A stretch of 64,000 nucleotides of DNA from CAIKMD01 sp036501365. Lineage in GTDB: Bacteria > Pseudomonadota > Alphaproteobacteria > ATCC43930 > CGMCC-115725. The position numbers and the translations under genes are program-made. The stretch is taken from contig DASYAL010000052.1 in assembly GCA_036501365.1 (NCBI GenBank), positions 56,364 to 120,363 of the forward strand. Reading direction: 5' to 3'. The notes beneath the pieces were generated by a model that worked only from the letters and a program-made list of their open reading frames with translations, ran no database searches and was not told the DNA's origin. Shown in pieces: positions 43,607-52,386 of the stretch (the stretch's first letter is position 1; each line of letters begins with the position of its first letter).

Positions 43607-44791
43607 ATGGCGAAGCCGCGCGTTCTGATCGTCGGCGCCGGGATCGGCGGCCTCACCGCCGCCCTGGCGTTGCAGCGCCGCGGCTTTCCGGTCGCGGTGT
43701 TCGATCAGGCACCGGCGCTCAGCGAGCTCGGCGCCGGCATCCAGGTCGCCGCTAACGGCTCGCGCGTGCTGCGCGCCCTCGGACTTGGCGACGAACTCGC
43801 GCGCATCGGCATCGAATCCGGCCAGGTCGATCTGCGCGTCTGGAATAGCGACGAGCGCTGGCGGATGCAGGATCACGGCGGCGCGCGCGAGCGCTACGGC
43901 TCGCCGCATTACACCATGCATCGCGCCGATCTGCAGGAGATGCTGCGGCAGGCGGTGCTGCGCGAGAATCCCTCCGGAATCCGGCTTGGCGCGCGCTGCA
44001 CCGGTTACGAGGCGACAGGCACGAGCGCGACCCTGGCCTTCGAGACTGGCGAGCGCGTCAGCGCCGACGCCGTCATCGGCGCCGACGGCATCCATTCGGT
44101 GGTGCGCCAGACCTTGTTCGGCGCCGACAAGGCCGAGTTCACCGGCTTCATGGCGTGGCGCGGGCTCTGCCCGAAAGAAATCCTGCCGCCGGCGCTGATG
44201 CGCCATGGCGGCTGGATCGCGCCGGCCTCGCACATCATGCATTACCCGGTGCGCAACGGCGCGCTGCTCAACGTCATCGCCGTGGTCGAGCGCGACGACT
44301 GGCAAAAGGAATCCTGGTACGACCGTGGCACGCATGAGGAATGGATCGCCGATTTCCCCGGCTGGCATGACGACGCGCGGGCGATGATCGCCGCGACCGA
44401 CCAGCCGTTCAAATGGGCGCTGATGGTGCGCATGCCGCTGCCGCGCTGGACCGTCGGCCAGGCGACGCTGTTGGGCGATGCCTGTCACTCGACCCTGCCC
44501 TTCCTCGCGCAAGGCGGATCGATGGCGATCGAGGACGCTTATGTGCTGGCGCGCTGCCTCGATCAATTCGACGATGTCGCGATCGCGCTCCAGCGCTACG
44601 AGGCGGCGCGGCTTGAGCGCACCAGGCACATCGTGCTCGCCGCCGTCGACCAGAAGGACCGGCTGCATGGCGACGCGCTGAAGAGCGCCGACACCGCCAA
44701 GCAGCACGTCGCGGAAAAATGGACGCCCGAGCGCATGGCGACGCTCTATGACGGCATCTACGGCTACGACGCGACGACGGCGGCGATCTAA
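43607..44791 (+). CDS. FAD-dependent monooxygenase (salicylate/3-hydroxybenzoate hydroxylase-like)
   Basis: A 394-residue group A aromatic hydroxylase. The FAD motif is VLIVGAGIGGLTAALALQRR (G10-x-G12-x-x-G15) and the second motif TLLGDACHSTLPFLAQGGSM lies near residue 290, with the active-site form typical of salicylate 1-hydroxylase and 3-hydroxybenzoate 6-hydroxylase. It would hydroxylate, possibly with decarboxylation, a hydroxybenzoate-like ring using NADH. It shares an operon with the cyclase gene. Its stop overlaps the end of the convergent MetE-like gene by 4 bp. Confidence 0.9.
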   Translation: MAKPRVLIVGAGIGGLTAALALQRRGFPVAVFDQAPALSELGAGIQVAANGSRVLRALGLGDELARIGIESGQVDLRVWNSDERWRMQDHGGARERYGSPHYTMHRADLQEMLRQAVLRENPSGIRLGARCTGYEATGTSATLAFETGERVSADAVIGADGIHSVVRQTLFGADKAEFTGFMAWRGLCPKEILPPALMRHGGWIAPASHIMHYPVRNGALLNVIAVVERDDWQKESWYDRGTHEEWIADFPGWHDDARAMIAATDQPFKWALMVRMPLPRWTVGQATLLGDACHSTLPFLAQGGSMAIEDAYVLARCLDQFDDVAIALQRYEAARLERTRHIVLAAVDQKDRLHGDALKSADTAKQHVAEKWTPERMATLYDGIYGYDATTAAI

Positions 44792-45837
44792 ACCGCCGGC
44801 TCTTTCGATCCCTCGGCATGGATCGTCAGGATCTTCCGCACCAGTTCGGGCTTGCGCTGGCGGGCGATGCCGCATTCGGTGGCGATGCCGAAGTTGCCGA
44901 CATATTTCGATGCCGCTGCCGCGCGTTTTTTGATTCCCTCGGCGCCGTCCTCGGAATGCACCAGGCCGAGATAGAGCTCGGTCTGCGGCGATAATTTCAA
45001 CGCGGCCATCGGCTTGAAGAAAGCGTCGTCGCTGCGCGACAGCGGCACCGGCATATGGATCCAGGCGATCGGATGCTTGACGTTGCCGGCAAGCGCGTTG
45101 GCGAGCGCGACCATACGCGTCGCGTCGACCGGATCGACGAAGTGCTTGGCGTCGAGATCGCCGTAGCAGAGATGGAAGCCGAGCTCGACATCGGCCGGCA
45201 CGGCATCGCCGAGGCGCTTCAGCCGCGCCAGGATGTCGGCCTCGGAGGTGCCTTCCTTGGGATAGCGCTCGGCGAGCTGGCCGTCCCAGATCACCATCTC
45301 GATGCACACATCCCATTGGATCGCGAGGTCCCGATGCGGGATCGCGGCGCAGACCCGCGCGACCTCTTCCAGCATCGCCTTCTCATAGGCCTTCTCGATC
45401 GCCGGCACGTCGCGGCCGAGGCAGAAGGGCACGATCACCGCCATCGGCGTCGGAAAGCACACCTGGAACCGCGCCGTCGTCGGCAGCTCGCCTTTGGCGC
45501 GCGCGGCGAGAAAATCCTGGTAGGACGCTCGCGCCTCGCGGGCATAGCCGAGCTCGCCGAAATGGATGTCCTCCCATTTGACCCCGTCGGCGAGCCGGAG
45601 TTTGGGGAACATGCCCGCCTGGGTCAGGCCCTGGCTGGTGTCGATCTGCAGATAGGCATTGGCGCGCAGCAGCGGATATTGCCAGCTGATCCACAGCCGC
45701 CGGCCGCCCGGCTCGCCATCGGGGCAGCGCTTCAAGCGCCGGCCGAGCAGCGTGCCGGCGGTGCGGAACACCTCCTCGACCGTGTCGAGCGCGATGCTGC
45801 CGACGAGATGGACGTGCTCGGGGATTTGTTCCGCCAT
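44788..45837 (-). CDS. MetE-like (cobalamin-independent methionine synthase fold) protein of unknown role
   Basis: A 349-residue single-domain protein resembling the catalytic barrel of MetE and the UROD/MetE-like superfamily. The zinc ligands of MetE appear to be kept: H222-x-C224 in GFHLCYGDLDAKH, matching the HxC of MetE, and C322 in GIATECGIARQRKP, matching its third ligand. The N-terminal folate half of MetE is missing, so it is not a complete methionine synthase. It may carry out a thiol-dependent methyl transfer or lyase reaction on a catabolic intermediate. GGGAGG precedes the start. It is divergent from the three-gene oxygenase operon at 45951. Confidence 0.75.
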   Translation of the reverse strand: MAEQIPEHVHLVGSIALDTVEEVFRTAGTLLGRRLKRCPDGEPGGRRLWISWQYPLLRANAYLQIDTSQGLTQAGMFPKLRLADGVKWEDIHFGELGYAREARASYQDFLAARAKGELPTTARFQVCFPTPMAVIVPFCLGRDVPAIEKAYEKAMLEEVARVCAAIPHRDLAIQWDVCIEMVIWDGQLAERYPKEGTSEADILARLKRLGDAVPADVELGFHLCYGDLDAKHFVDPVDATRMVALANALAGNVKHPIAWIHMPVPLSRSDDAFFKPMAALKLSPQTELYLGLVHSEDGAEGIKKRAAAASKYVGNFGIATECGIARQRKPELVRKILTIHAEGSKEPAV

Positions 45838-45950
45838 GATTCCTCCCGAAAATTTTGACTCATTCTAGTCCGCAAGCGGCTCGGCGCCAGTGGATTGCCG
45901 CGTAGGATTCGTGTTAGGAGTTGACCGTTACATGACAACATAGAGCCCCC

Positions 45951-47144
45951 ATGCCGACGATCACCCACGCCGAAGCCGTTACCCGCGCCAAGAAAATCGG
46001 CGAGGTCTGCAAAGCCAATGCCGAGGCGACCGAGAAGCTGCGCCATCTCCCGCGCGAGAATGTGGAGGCGATGGTCGCGTCCGATCTCATCGGGCTGATC
46101 ATCCCCAAAGAACGCGGCGGCTATGGCGTCGACAGCTGGATGACGATCGCCGATGTCGTTACCGAGGTCGGCCGGCATTGCGGTGCCAGCGGCTGGTGCT
46201 TCGACCTGCTGATGCAGCATCACTGGGTCTTCGGCATGTTCCCCGGCGAATGCCAGGACCAGGTCTATAAGCAGGATCCGCGGCCGAAGATCGGCACCTC
46301 CTTCATGCCCGCCGCCAAGGTCACCCGCGCGCCCGGCGGCTTCCGCGTCACGGGCGAATGGAGCTTCTCCTCCGGCATCGATCATTCCGACTGGGCGATC
46401 CTCGGCGGCGCGGTGCCGGCGGCCGACGGCTCGAGCCCGCCCGATGTCCGCTTCTTCATGTTCGGCCCCGAGGAATTCAAGGTGAAGGACAACTGGTACG
46501 CCGTCGGCCTCAAAGGCTCGGGCAGCAATAATGTCGTCGTCAACGACGTCTTCGTGCGCGAGGAATATACGGTGCGCGCCGCCGATTTCGGCGCCGGCCA
46601 ATCACCCGGCAGCAAGGTCAACAAGGGCGTGATGTTCCGCGAGCCGGGCTATATCGCCTTTCCCTTCGGCATCTTTTGCCCGTTGATCGCGATCGCGCGC
46701 GGCGCGCTCGATTGCTTCACCGATTTCGCCAAGACGCGTGCCACCTCGGCGGTGCGCGATCCGATGCTGCAGCTTCTCAACACGCAGCGCTCGATCGGCG
46801 AAGCGGCGGCGGAGATCGACGCCGCCTATCTCCTCGCCAAGGAAAACGACGCGAAGCTGATGGCCGGCCTGCCGAACGGCGAGACCGACGCGATGTCGAT
46901 CCGCCGCAACTTCACCCTCGCCTCGCGCCTCGCGATGCGCGGCGTCGACCGCTTGTTCGAGGCTTCGGGCGCACGCGGCATCCTCGACAACAACCCGATC
47001 CAGCGCTTCTGGCGCGACGTTCATGCCGCCGGCAATCACGTCGCCTGGGGCGTCGATACCGGCTACGTCAATGCCGGCGCCTTCGCCATGGGCATGCCAC
47101 CGGTTGGCGCGCAAGGCATCCCCGCCGGCCGCGGCGGCCATTGA
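45951..47144 (+). CDS. Acyl-CoA-dehydrogenase-fold flavin monooxygenase (HsaA/HpaB-C2-like)
   Basis: A 397-residue protein of the acyl-CoA dehydrogenase fold. Parts such as ENVEAMVASDLIGLIIPKER, GGYGVDSWMTIADVVTEVGR, HCGASGWCFDL and FRVTGEWSFSSGIDHSDWAI fit the two-component flavin hydroxylases (HsaA, p-hydroxyphenylacetate hydroxylase C2) that act with a separate flavin reductase. The dehydrogenase-type catalytic base of acyl-CoA dehydrogenases is not evident. It would hydroxylate a phenol. It starts a three-gene plus-strand operon; its stop shares one base with the next start (TGATG). No reductase gene is nearby. Confidence 0.82.
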   Translation: MPTITHAEAVTRAKKIGEVCKANAEATEKLRHLPRENVEAMVASDLIGLIIPKERGGYGVDSWMTIADVVTEVGRHCGASGWCFDLLMQHHWVFGMFPGECQDQVYKQDPRPKIGTSFMPAAKVTRAPGGFRVTGEWSFSSGIDHSDWAILGGAVPAADGSSPPDVRFFMFGPEEFKVKDNWYAVGLKGSGSNNVVVNDVFVREEYTVRAADFGAGQSPGSKVNKGVMFREPGYIAFPFGIFCPLIAIARGALDCFTDFAKTRATSAVRDPMLQLLNTQRSIGEAAAEIDAAYLLAKENDAKLMAGLPNGETDAMSIRRNFTLASRLAMRGVDRLFEASGARGILDNNPIQRFWRDVHAAGNHVAWGVDTGYVNAGAFAMGMPPVGAQGIPAGRGGH

Positions 47145-48148
47145 TGACCGAGACACGTGCGCGACCGCCGCGCCGCGAGCGCATCGCGGTCGAGGAAGGC
47201 TTCATGATTCCCGAGGTCGCGGCGGCGGCGCGCGCCCTCGACGAGCGCTTGGGCCTCGCCGGCCCGGTCTCGGAAGGGCGCCGCGCGATGTTCCGCGACC
47301 TGCTCGATCTCGGCGAGGGCCGGCTCAAGGCGATGGACGAGGACGGCATCACCAAGCAGCTGATCGTCATCGGCTCGCCCGGTGTCCAGGCTTTCGACCC
47401 GGTGCAGGGGCACGAGCTATCGCTGCTCGTCAACGACCGCCTCGCCGCCGCCTGCCGCGCGCATCCCGATCGCTTCGCCGGCCTCGCCGCGGTCGCGCCG
47501 CAAGCGCCCGAGAATGCGGCGCGCGAGCTCGAGCGCGCGGTCAAGAGCCTCGGCCTCAAAGGCGCGCATATCAACTCGCACACCCACGGCGAATATCTCG
47601 ACGACCAGAAATTCTGGCCGATCTTCGAGACCGCGCAAGCGCTCGATGTGCCGATCTACATCCATCCGCGCGAGCCGAGCCCCGGCATGGCGAAACCGCT
47701 GGCGATGCCCGGCTTCCGCGTCGCCTGGGGTTACGCGATCGAGACCGGCACCCACATCATGCGGCTGATCGCGGGCGGCGTGTTCGACCGGTTCCCGCGG
47801 TTGAAGATCGTCATCGGCCATATGGGCGAGAACATTCCCTTCAGCCTCGAGCGCATCGACAATCGCTATCTCTGGGAGACCGAGATGGCCGGGCTGAAGC
47901 GGACGATCAAGCGCCTGCCGAGCGAATATTTCCGCGACAACATCATCGTCACCACCAGCGGCATGAATTTCCGCCTGCCGCTGATGATGACGATCGAGGC
48001 ACTCGGCATCGACAACGTGCTGTTCGCGGGCGATTGGCCGTTCGAGACGGTGCGCGATTCGGTCGATGTCGTCGACGCGCTGCCGCTCTCGGAAAGCGAC
48101 AAGCAGAAGCTTTACGCCGACAACGCCAAGCGGGTGTTCAAGCTCTAA
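47144..48148 (+). CDS. Amidohydrolase-family non-oxidative decarboxylase-like protein
   Basis: A 334-residue TIM-barrel metal enzyme of the amidohydrolase-2 family. The N-terminus IAVEEGFMIPE has the glutamate metal ligand in the position used by gamma-resorcylate and 2,3-dihydroxybenzoate decarboxylases (E-E-x-F) instead of HxH. Further ligands are in AHINSHTHGEYLDD, YIHPREP and the catalytic aspartate in FAGDWPFE. It may remove carboxylate from a hydroxylated ring. The start at 47144 overlaps the previous stop, so the two are coupled; the frame upstream is not coding. Confidence 0.88.
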   Translation: MTETRARPPRRERIAVEEGFMIPEVAAAARALDERLGLAGPVSEGRRAMFRDLLDLGEGRLKAMDEDGITKQLIVIGSPGVQAFDPVQGHELSLLVNDRLAAACRAHPDRFAGLAAVAPQAPENAARELERAVKSLGLKGAHINSHTHGEYLDDQKFWPIFETAQALDVPIYIHPREPSPGMAKPLAMPGFRVAWGYAIETGTHIMRLIAGGVFDRFPRLKIVIGHMGENIPFSLERIDNRYLWETEMAGLKRTIKRLPSEYFRDNIIVTTSGMNFRLPLMMTIEALGIDNVLFAGDWPFETVRDSVDVVDALPLSESDKQKLYADNAKRVFKL

Positions 48149-48228
48149 AAAACGCGTCCAGTTGCGGGCGGCGGCGCGCGGACGGATAATCGCCGCGATA
48201 CCCGAAGACCCGCAGCGGAGGCCGCCCC

Positions 48229-49041
48229 ATGTCGTTCGCCAAGCTCAACCACCTTGCCATCGTCAGCGAGAATTTCGCGCTGAGCTCGCGCTTCTACGAA
48301 GCCTATTTCGGGATGAAGCAGGCGAAGGGCTATCGCGCCGAGGGCGCGGCGGTGATCGGCGACGGTTATGTCGGCATGAACGTCAATCCGCGCGTGCCCG
48401 GCCGCGGCGGCCGGCTCGAGCATTTCGGCTTCGAGGTGACCGACGCACCGAAGGCACTCGACCGTCTCAAGAAATATCCCGAGGTCGACTGGCTGAAGCG
48501 GCCGTCGAACCGGCCCTATGCCGGGATCTCGGCGCACGACCCGGACGGCAATGTCTTCGACATCTCGCAGCAGAACATGGAAAACCGCATGGACGTCTAT
48601 GCCGAGCAGAGCGGCGACAAGATCCATCCGCGGCATATCAGCCATTTCGGCCTCAGGACGATGAATCCCGACCGGATGGCCGAGTTCTATCGCGATATCT
48701 TCGAGCTCGAGCTGCGCAACAAGCAGGCGGGCGATCCCAACCACTATCTGACCGACGGTCACATGACCATGGTCATTATGCCGTGGAAGATCAAAGACTA
48801 CGATGCCACCGGCATCATGCCGCCTTCGCTCGACCATATGGGCTTCAAGGTCGAGAGCCTCGCGAAGTTCAAGGAAGACGTGGAGCGCATCAGCAGCCGC
48901 AACCCGTACCTCGCGCCCTTCCCGCTCGACTACAATCCCGAAGCGCGGGCGCGCAAGGCGCTGTTCGAGCGCAGCTGCCCGCTCTGCCAATATCACTTCT
49001 GCGATTTCGAATCGGTGATGCTCGGCGCGAGCGAGGCGTAA
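48229..49041 (+). CDS. VOC-fold extradiol dioxygenase-like protein
   Basis: A 270-residue protein with two vicinal-oxygen-chelate modules. Module one begins LNHLAIVSENFALSSRFYEA and ends with DPDGNVFDISQ; module two begins HPRHISHFGLRTMNPDRMAE. Potential iron ligands are histidines in LNHLAIV, HISHFGL and SLDHMGF, with glutamates nearby. It could be a type I extradiol ring-cleavage enzyme or an isomerase. The tail holds a CPLCQYHFC cysteine-histidine cluster that is unusual for the family. CGGAGG precedes the ATG. It closes the operon with the flavin monooxygenase and the decarboxylase-like enzyme. Confidence 0.8.
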   Translation: MSFAKLNHLAIVSENFALSSRFYEAYFGMKQAKGYRAEGAAVIGDGYVGMNVNPRVPGRGGRLEHFGFEVTDAPKALDRLKKYPEVDWLKRPSNRPYAGISAHDPDGNVFDISQQNMENRMDVYAEQSGDKIHPRHISHFGLRTMNPDRMAEFYRDIFELELRNKQAGDPNHYLTDGHMTMVIMPWKIKDYDATGIMPPSLDHMGFKVESLAKFKEDVERISSRNPYLAPFPLDYNPEARARKALFERSCPLCQYHFCDFESVMLGASEA

Positions 49042-49048
49042 CCCCTAC

Positions 49049-49120
49049 CGTCATTGCGAGCGAAGCGAAGCAATCCATAGCAGCGCATGAAGCCCTGGAT
49101 TGCTTCGTCGCTGACGACGC
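49049..49120. repeat. CGTCATTGCGAG-type intergenic palindrome, copy 1
   Basis: The left arm is a CGTCATTGCGAGCG... unit running to GCAATCCA (49049-49078); a diverged right arm begins CTGGATTGCTTCG (49094-49120). It lies between convergent genes. A fuller copy occurs at 58219-58301. In style this matches dispersed intergenic palindromes common in Hyphomicrobiales. Confidence 0.75.
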
Positions 49121-49135
49121 ACTGAAAATCGTGGT

Positions 49136-50029
49136 CTATTCCGTCGTCGCCAGCCGCGGATTCTGCACCGTCGTCCGGCGCATGTCGCGGCGGTAGCGCC
49201 TGTCGTCGAAAGGCGTGCCGCGATGCATGGTGCAGCGGTTGTCCCAGATCACCAGCTCGCCGGCCGACCAGCGATGTGAATAGACAAAGCGATCCTGGAT
49301 CGCGAATTTGGTGAGCTGATCGAGCAGCGCGCGGCCCTCCGGGTCAGGCAGGCCGACAACCCGCATCGCGTGCGAGGCGAGCACCAGCGATTTGCGCCCG
49401 GTGCGCGCATGAATGCGAACGAGCGGCTGCACCGTGCCCGGCATCGCCTCGCGCTCGTTGGGCCGGATGTCCTCGGGCTTGGCGCCGGCGAGGACGCGCG
49501 AATGCCAGATCGAATGCTCACAGGATAGAGCCTCCATCCGGACCTTCACCGCCTCGGGCAGCGCGTCATAGGCCGCGCGCATATCGGCGAATTCCGTGTT
49601 GCCGCCTTCGGGCGGCACCTTGCGCGCCGAGAGCAGCGAATAGGTCGTGTCGGCGGGGATGAAGGAGCGGTCGGTGTGCCAGAGCCGGTCGCCCTCGCGC
49701 AGCACGCGGCGGCGGTCGTCATTGGCGAGGATGTCGTCGCCCTCGTTGAGATTGGAGATATCGTAGAGCTCGCGCCGCAGCCGCGCTGCCTGGTTCTGCG
49801 CGCGGCCGTAATTGATCGCATAGGACAGCTCGCCGAGCTTCAAGCTGAACTCGATCTGCTGCTCGTCGTCGAGGAATTGGCCCCGCACCACGCAGACGGC
49901 ATAGCGGTCCATCGCCGCCTCGATCGCCGCGATCGCGGCGCGGTCGAGATCGGCCTTGAGATCGACGCCCGCGATCTCGCCGAAGAAATTATCGTCCTTG
50001 GGATTGACGGATCGCGCGCCGATCGTCAT
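49136..50029 (-). CDS. TauD/TfdA family Fe(II)/2-oxoglutarate dioxygenase
   Basis: A 297-residue alpha-ketoglutarate-dependent dioxygenase. Iron ligands fit H118-x-D120 (WHTDRSF) and H269 (CTMHRGTPF); the 2-oxoglutarate arginine is probably R284 or R285 in RRDMRRTTV. Family members hydroxylate and so cleave taurine, aryloxyacetates or carnitine-like compounds. It overlaps the M24-like gene by an ATGA and is the last gene of a four-gene minus-strand operon starting at 53253. Confidence 0.9.
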   Translation of the reverse strand: MTIGARSVNPKDDNFFGEIAGVDLKADLDRAAIAAIEAAMDRYAVCVVRGQFLDDEQQIEFSLKLGELSYAINYGRAQNQAARLRRELYDISNLNEGDDILANDDRRRVLREGDRLWHTDRSFIPADTTYSLLSARKVPPEGGNTEFADMRAAYDALPEAVKVRMEALSCEHSIWHSRVLAGAKPEDIRPNEREAMPGTVQPLVRIHARTGRKSLVLASHAMRVVGLPDPEGRALLDQLTKFAIQDRFVYSHRWSAGELVIWDNRCTMHRGTPFDDRRYRRDMRRTTVQNPRLATTE

Positions 50030-51231
50030 GCGTTCCTCCAGGGTAGCTCCTTCAATCCTAACGCTTCGCGGCCGAGACGGATGCCGGCATTCTCGCCGAT
50101 GACCACCATGTCGCCGATTTGCGCGGTCGGCACGCCCTTCCGCGCGACCCGCGGCTTCAACACGAAGGCCATGCCGGCCTCTAACTTGAAGTCGCCGTGC
50201 TTGGCGATGTCGTCGGGGCTCAGCACGGTCGGATATTCGTCGCCGAGGCCGCGCGCATGCATCAGCGGATAGGCGGTCTTGCAGGCGCCGCCGCCATGCT
50301 TTGCGACCGCGGCCTCATAGGCCGCGAGCACGCCACCCAGCGTCGCATCGGCCTTCATCGCGGCGCGGACATCGTCGAACACCGCGACGGTGATGCCGAC
50401 CAGCTCGCGAAAATCCGCGCGCGCCGCGCCGAGCACCGCCGGCCGCACGATCTGCCCGGAATAGCCGGCATAACGGCCCTCGACTTCGCCGGTGATGACG
50501 TCGCGCACGCCGAGTGGCCGCAAGGTCGGCACGAACATGCCGTGCTGCAGGTCGGGACCGCTGCCGATGATGATCATCGCCGGCAGATCGCCGCCCATCG
50601 TTAAGAGCTTGTGCGTCATATTGGCGTAGACCGTGCGCTCGGTGTCGCCCGGCCGAAGATCGGCGAGCGTGCCGACCATCGCCTCGGCGATTTCCGTGGC
50701 GCGCCGCATCAGCGCGATCTCCTCGGCGCTTTTCACCTGGCGCACGCGGCTCATCAGTGCGGTGGCATTGACGAATTCGGCGCGCGGCAGCGCCTCTTTC
50801 AACCCCTCGACCGTCGCATAGGGGATGATGCCGTCGGGCGTGCGCGTCAGCCCGCTGAGGCCGGCGATGCCGATGCGGCCCGCGGTCGGCTTCAGCTCGC
50901 CCAACCGCTCGCGGATGTTTTCGAGCCAGAGATTGCGGCCGTCGCGCACATCCGTAACCCAGTCCTGCGCGTGCAGCCAAAACGCGGCGCGGTTGAAGAC
51001 ATAGGCGGTGACCTCGCCCTCGCGCGGGAAAATCGTCAGCGCTTCGGTGCCGAAGCCGCCGATAGTGGTGAGATAGCGGGAATCCGCCATCGTCTGCTCC
51101 CAGCGGCTGGTGCTCGCCGGAAGGATCAGCGCATCGAGGTTTTCCGCGGCCATCGCCGCACGCACGGCGCGATAGCGGCGGTCGCGCTCGGCAAGCGACA
51201 GCCGCGGGATCGCGAGCTTTTCCTCGCTCAT
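50026..51231 (-). CDS. M24-fold protein with altered metal-site residues (third copy)
   Basis: A 401-residue protein of the M24/Xaa-Pro peptidase fold. The canonical aspartate pair is replaced: VITGEVEGRYAGYSGQIVRP has glutamate and glutamine, the same substitution seen in the M24-like protein at 29090-30196. A histidine is kept in MHARGLGDEYP, and LEAGMAFVLKPRV lacks the family glutamate. It is therefore probably not a peptidase; C-N hydrolysis of a catabolic intermediate is plausible. It follows the bicupin by 6 bp and overlaps the dioxygenase gene by 4 bp. Confidence 0.8.
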   Translation of the reverse strand: MSEEKLAIPRLSLAERDRRYRAVRAAMAAENLDALILPASTSRWEQTMADSRYLTTIGGFGTEALTIFPREGEVTAYVFNRAAFWLHAQDWVTDVRDGRNLWLENIRERLGELKPTAGRIGIAGLSGLTRTPDGIIPYATVEGLKEALPRAEFVNATALMSRVRQVKSAEEIALMRRATEIAEAMVGTLADLRPGDTERTVYANMTHKLLTMGGDLPAMIIIGSGPDLQHGMFVPTLRPLGVRDVITGEVEGRYAGYSGQIVRPAVLGAARADFRELVGITVAVFDDVRAAMKADATLGGVLAAYEAAVAKHGGGACKTAYPLMHARGLGDEYPTVLSPDDIAKHGDFKLEAGMAFVLKPRVARKGVPTAQIGDMVVIGENAGIRLGREALGLKELPWRNA

Positions 51232-51237
51232 CGCGCT

Positions 51238-52374
51238 TTAGGGATGCGGCGCGGTCGCCGGCTTCCGGCTGTGCCAGGCGTGCGGCTTCAGCACCTTCGG
51301 CACGACCTCGAAGCGGCTGTCATAGGCGTGCTTGGTCGCATCGATCCGCACTTCCCACGGAATGCGGCTATAGGCGACGAAACGCAGGAAGCCTGGATCG
51401 CAGAGCACGCTATGCGCGATGCCGAGCGGCACCAAAGCGCACGAGCCGGGCGGCGTCGCGACCTTGGCCTCGAGCTCCGAGAGGTTGTAGCCGTGGCCCG
51501 AGAACTGGAAGCCGAACTCGTCGCTCTGCAAGGCGCGGTGAAAAGCGAATTGCGCGCCGACGGTGTTGTAAGTCTCGAGCGCGAAGCTGTCGGTGGCGAC
51601 GAGCTTCGGGCCCGGGCCGCGCTGGCCGGTGATCTCGGTGAAGCAATCGAAAGCGCGCAGCTTCCTGACAAGGCTCTCGGCCTGGTCGCGCTGCTTGCTG
51701 GTGGCGCCGACGAGGCTGCCGTAATCGCGCTCCACGACGGTCGCGTCCTCCGCCGAGCGATCGCGCCACTGGATCATGCGCTCCTGGACGCGATCCTGGG
51801 ACGCGGCACGGCGATCCGCAGAGATCGTCCAGTCCGGGCCACCGCTGCGCTTCGCGGCGAATTCGGTGACGCTGACCTCCTGCGCCTCGCCCATCATCAC
51901 CCGCACCGGCTCGTGCAGATGGAAATACCAACGCAGGCTGTCGGCGCTGCCGGTGCTGCGATGCGCGACGCCGTCGGGCACCAGCAGCAGCTCGCCAGGC
52001 GCAGTCTCGTAGACGCCGCATTCGGTCTCGACCGTGCTCGTGCCGGCGAATTGGAAATAGAGCGCGTTGAAATCGAGATAGCGGATGAAGGCCGGCTGCG
52101 CGCCGCACACGCTCTCGACGCCGATACGCTGGCTCTCGTTCTCGAAGACCAGCGCCTGATCGTTCGGCTTCGCCAGCAGATCGAACGGCCGGAAGGTCGG
52201 CAGGAAGCGCTTGGAAGTCGCCGAGCCCATCAGGCTGGCGCGCTTCCTGACCGACCAGGCGAGCATCGGCATCGGCTCGAAGCCCGGCCCGAACCAATCG
52301 GTCATGAATTCGCGGACTTCGTCGTCTTTGATCGGCGCGGGCGGCGCGTGTTTGGGGGCTTCGCCTTCGGCCAT
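51238..52374 (-). CDS. Bicupin protein, ring-cleavage-dioxygenase-like, function unknown
   Basis: A 378-residue protein with two cupin-like beta-barrel parts. The first carries YFQFAGTSTVETECGVYETA, GELLLVPDGVAHRSTG and WYFHLHEPV; the second carries FGFQFSGHGYNLSELEAKVA and SCALVPLGIAHSVLC. This resembles the arrangement in homogentisate 1,2-dioxygenase and gentisate-type bicupins, although overall similarity appears low. It could be an iron-dependent ring-cleavage enzyme. GAGGG precedes the ATG. It lies 12 bp after the VOC gene and 6 bp before the M24-like gene in the same operon. Confidence 0.7.
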   Translation of the reverse strand: MAEGEAPKHAPPAPIKDDEVREFMTDWFGPGFEPMPMLAWSVRKRASLMGSATSKRFLPTFRPFDLLAKPNDQALVFENESQRIGVESVCGAQPAFIRYLDFNALYFQFAGTSTVETECGVYETAPGELLLVPDGVAHRSTGSADSLRWYFHLHEPVRVMMGEAQEVSVTEFAAKRSGGPDWTISADRRAASQDRVQERMIQWRDRSAEDATVVERDYGSLVGATSKQRDQAESLVRKLRAFDCFTEITGQRGPGPKLVATDSFALETYNTVGAQFAFHRALQSDEFGFQFSGHGYNLSELEAKVATPPGSCALVPLGIAHSVLCDPGFLRFVAYSRIPWEVRIDATKHAYDSRFEVVPKVLKPHAWHSRKPATAPHP

Positions 52375-52386
52375 GGCGATGCCCTC

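Noticed and set aside
45900..45950. Promoter with TTGACC upstream of the HsaA-like gene
   Set aside because: The only -10-like match (CATAGA) is about 12 bp away, too close for a sigma-70 promoter.
47144..48148. Loss of the HxH metal motif as a sign of inactivity in the decarboxylase-like amidohydrolase
   Set aside because: Resorcylate and dihydroxybenzoate decarboxylases use a glutamate in the E-E-x-F motif at this place, so the change is normal for the subgroup.
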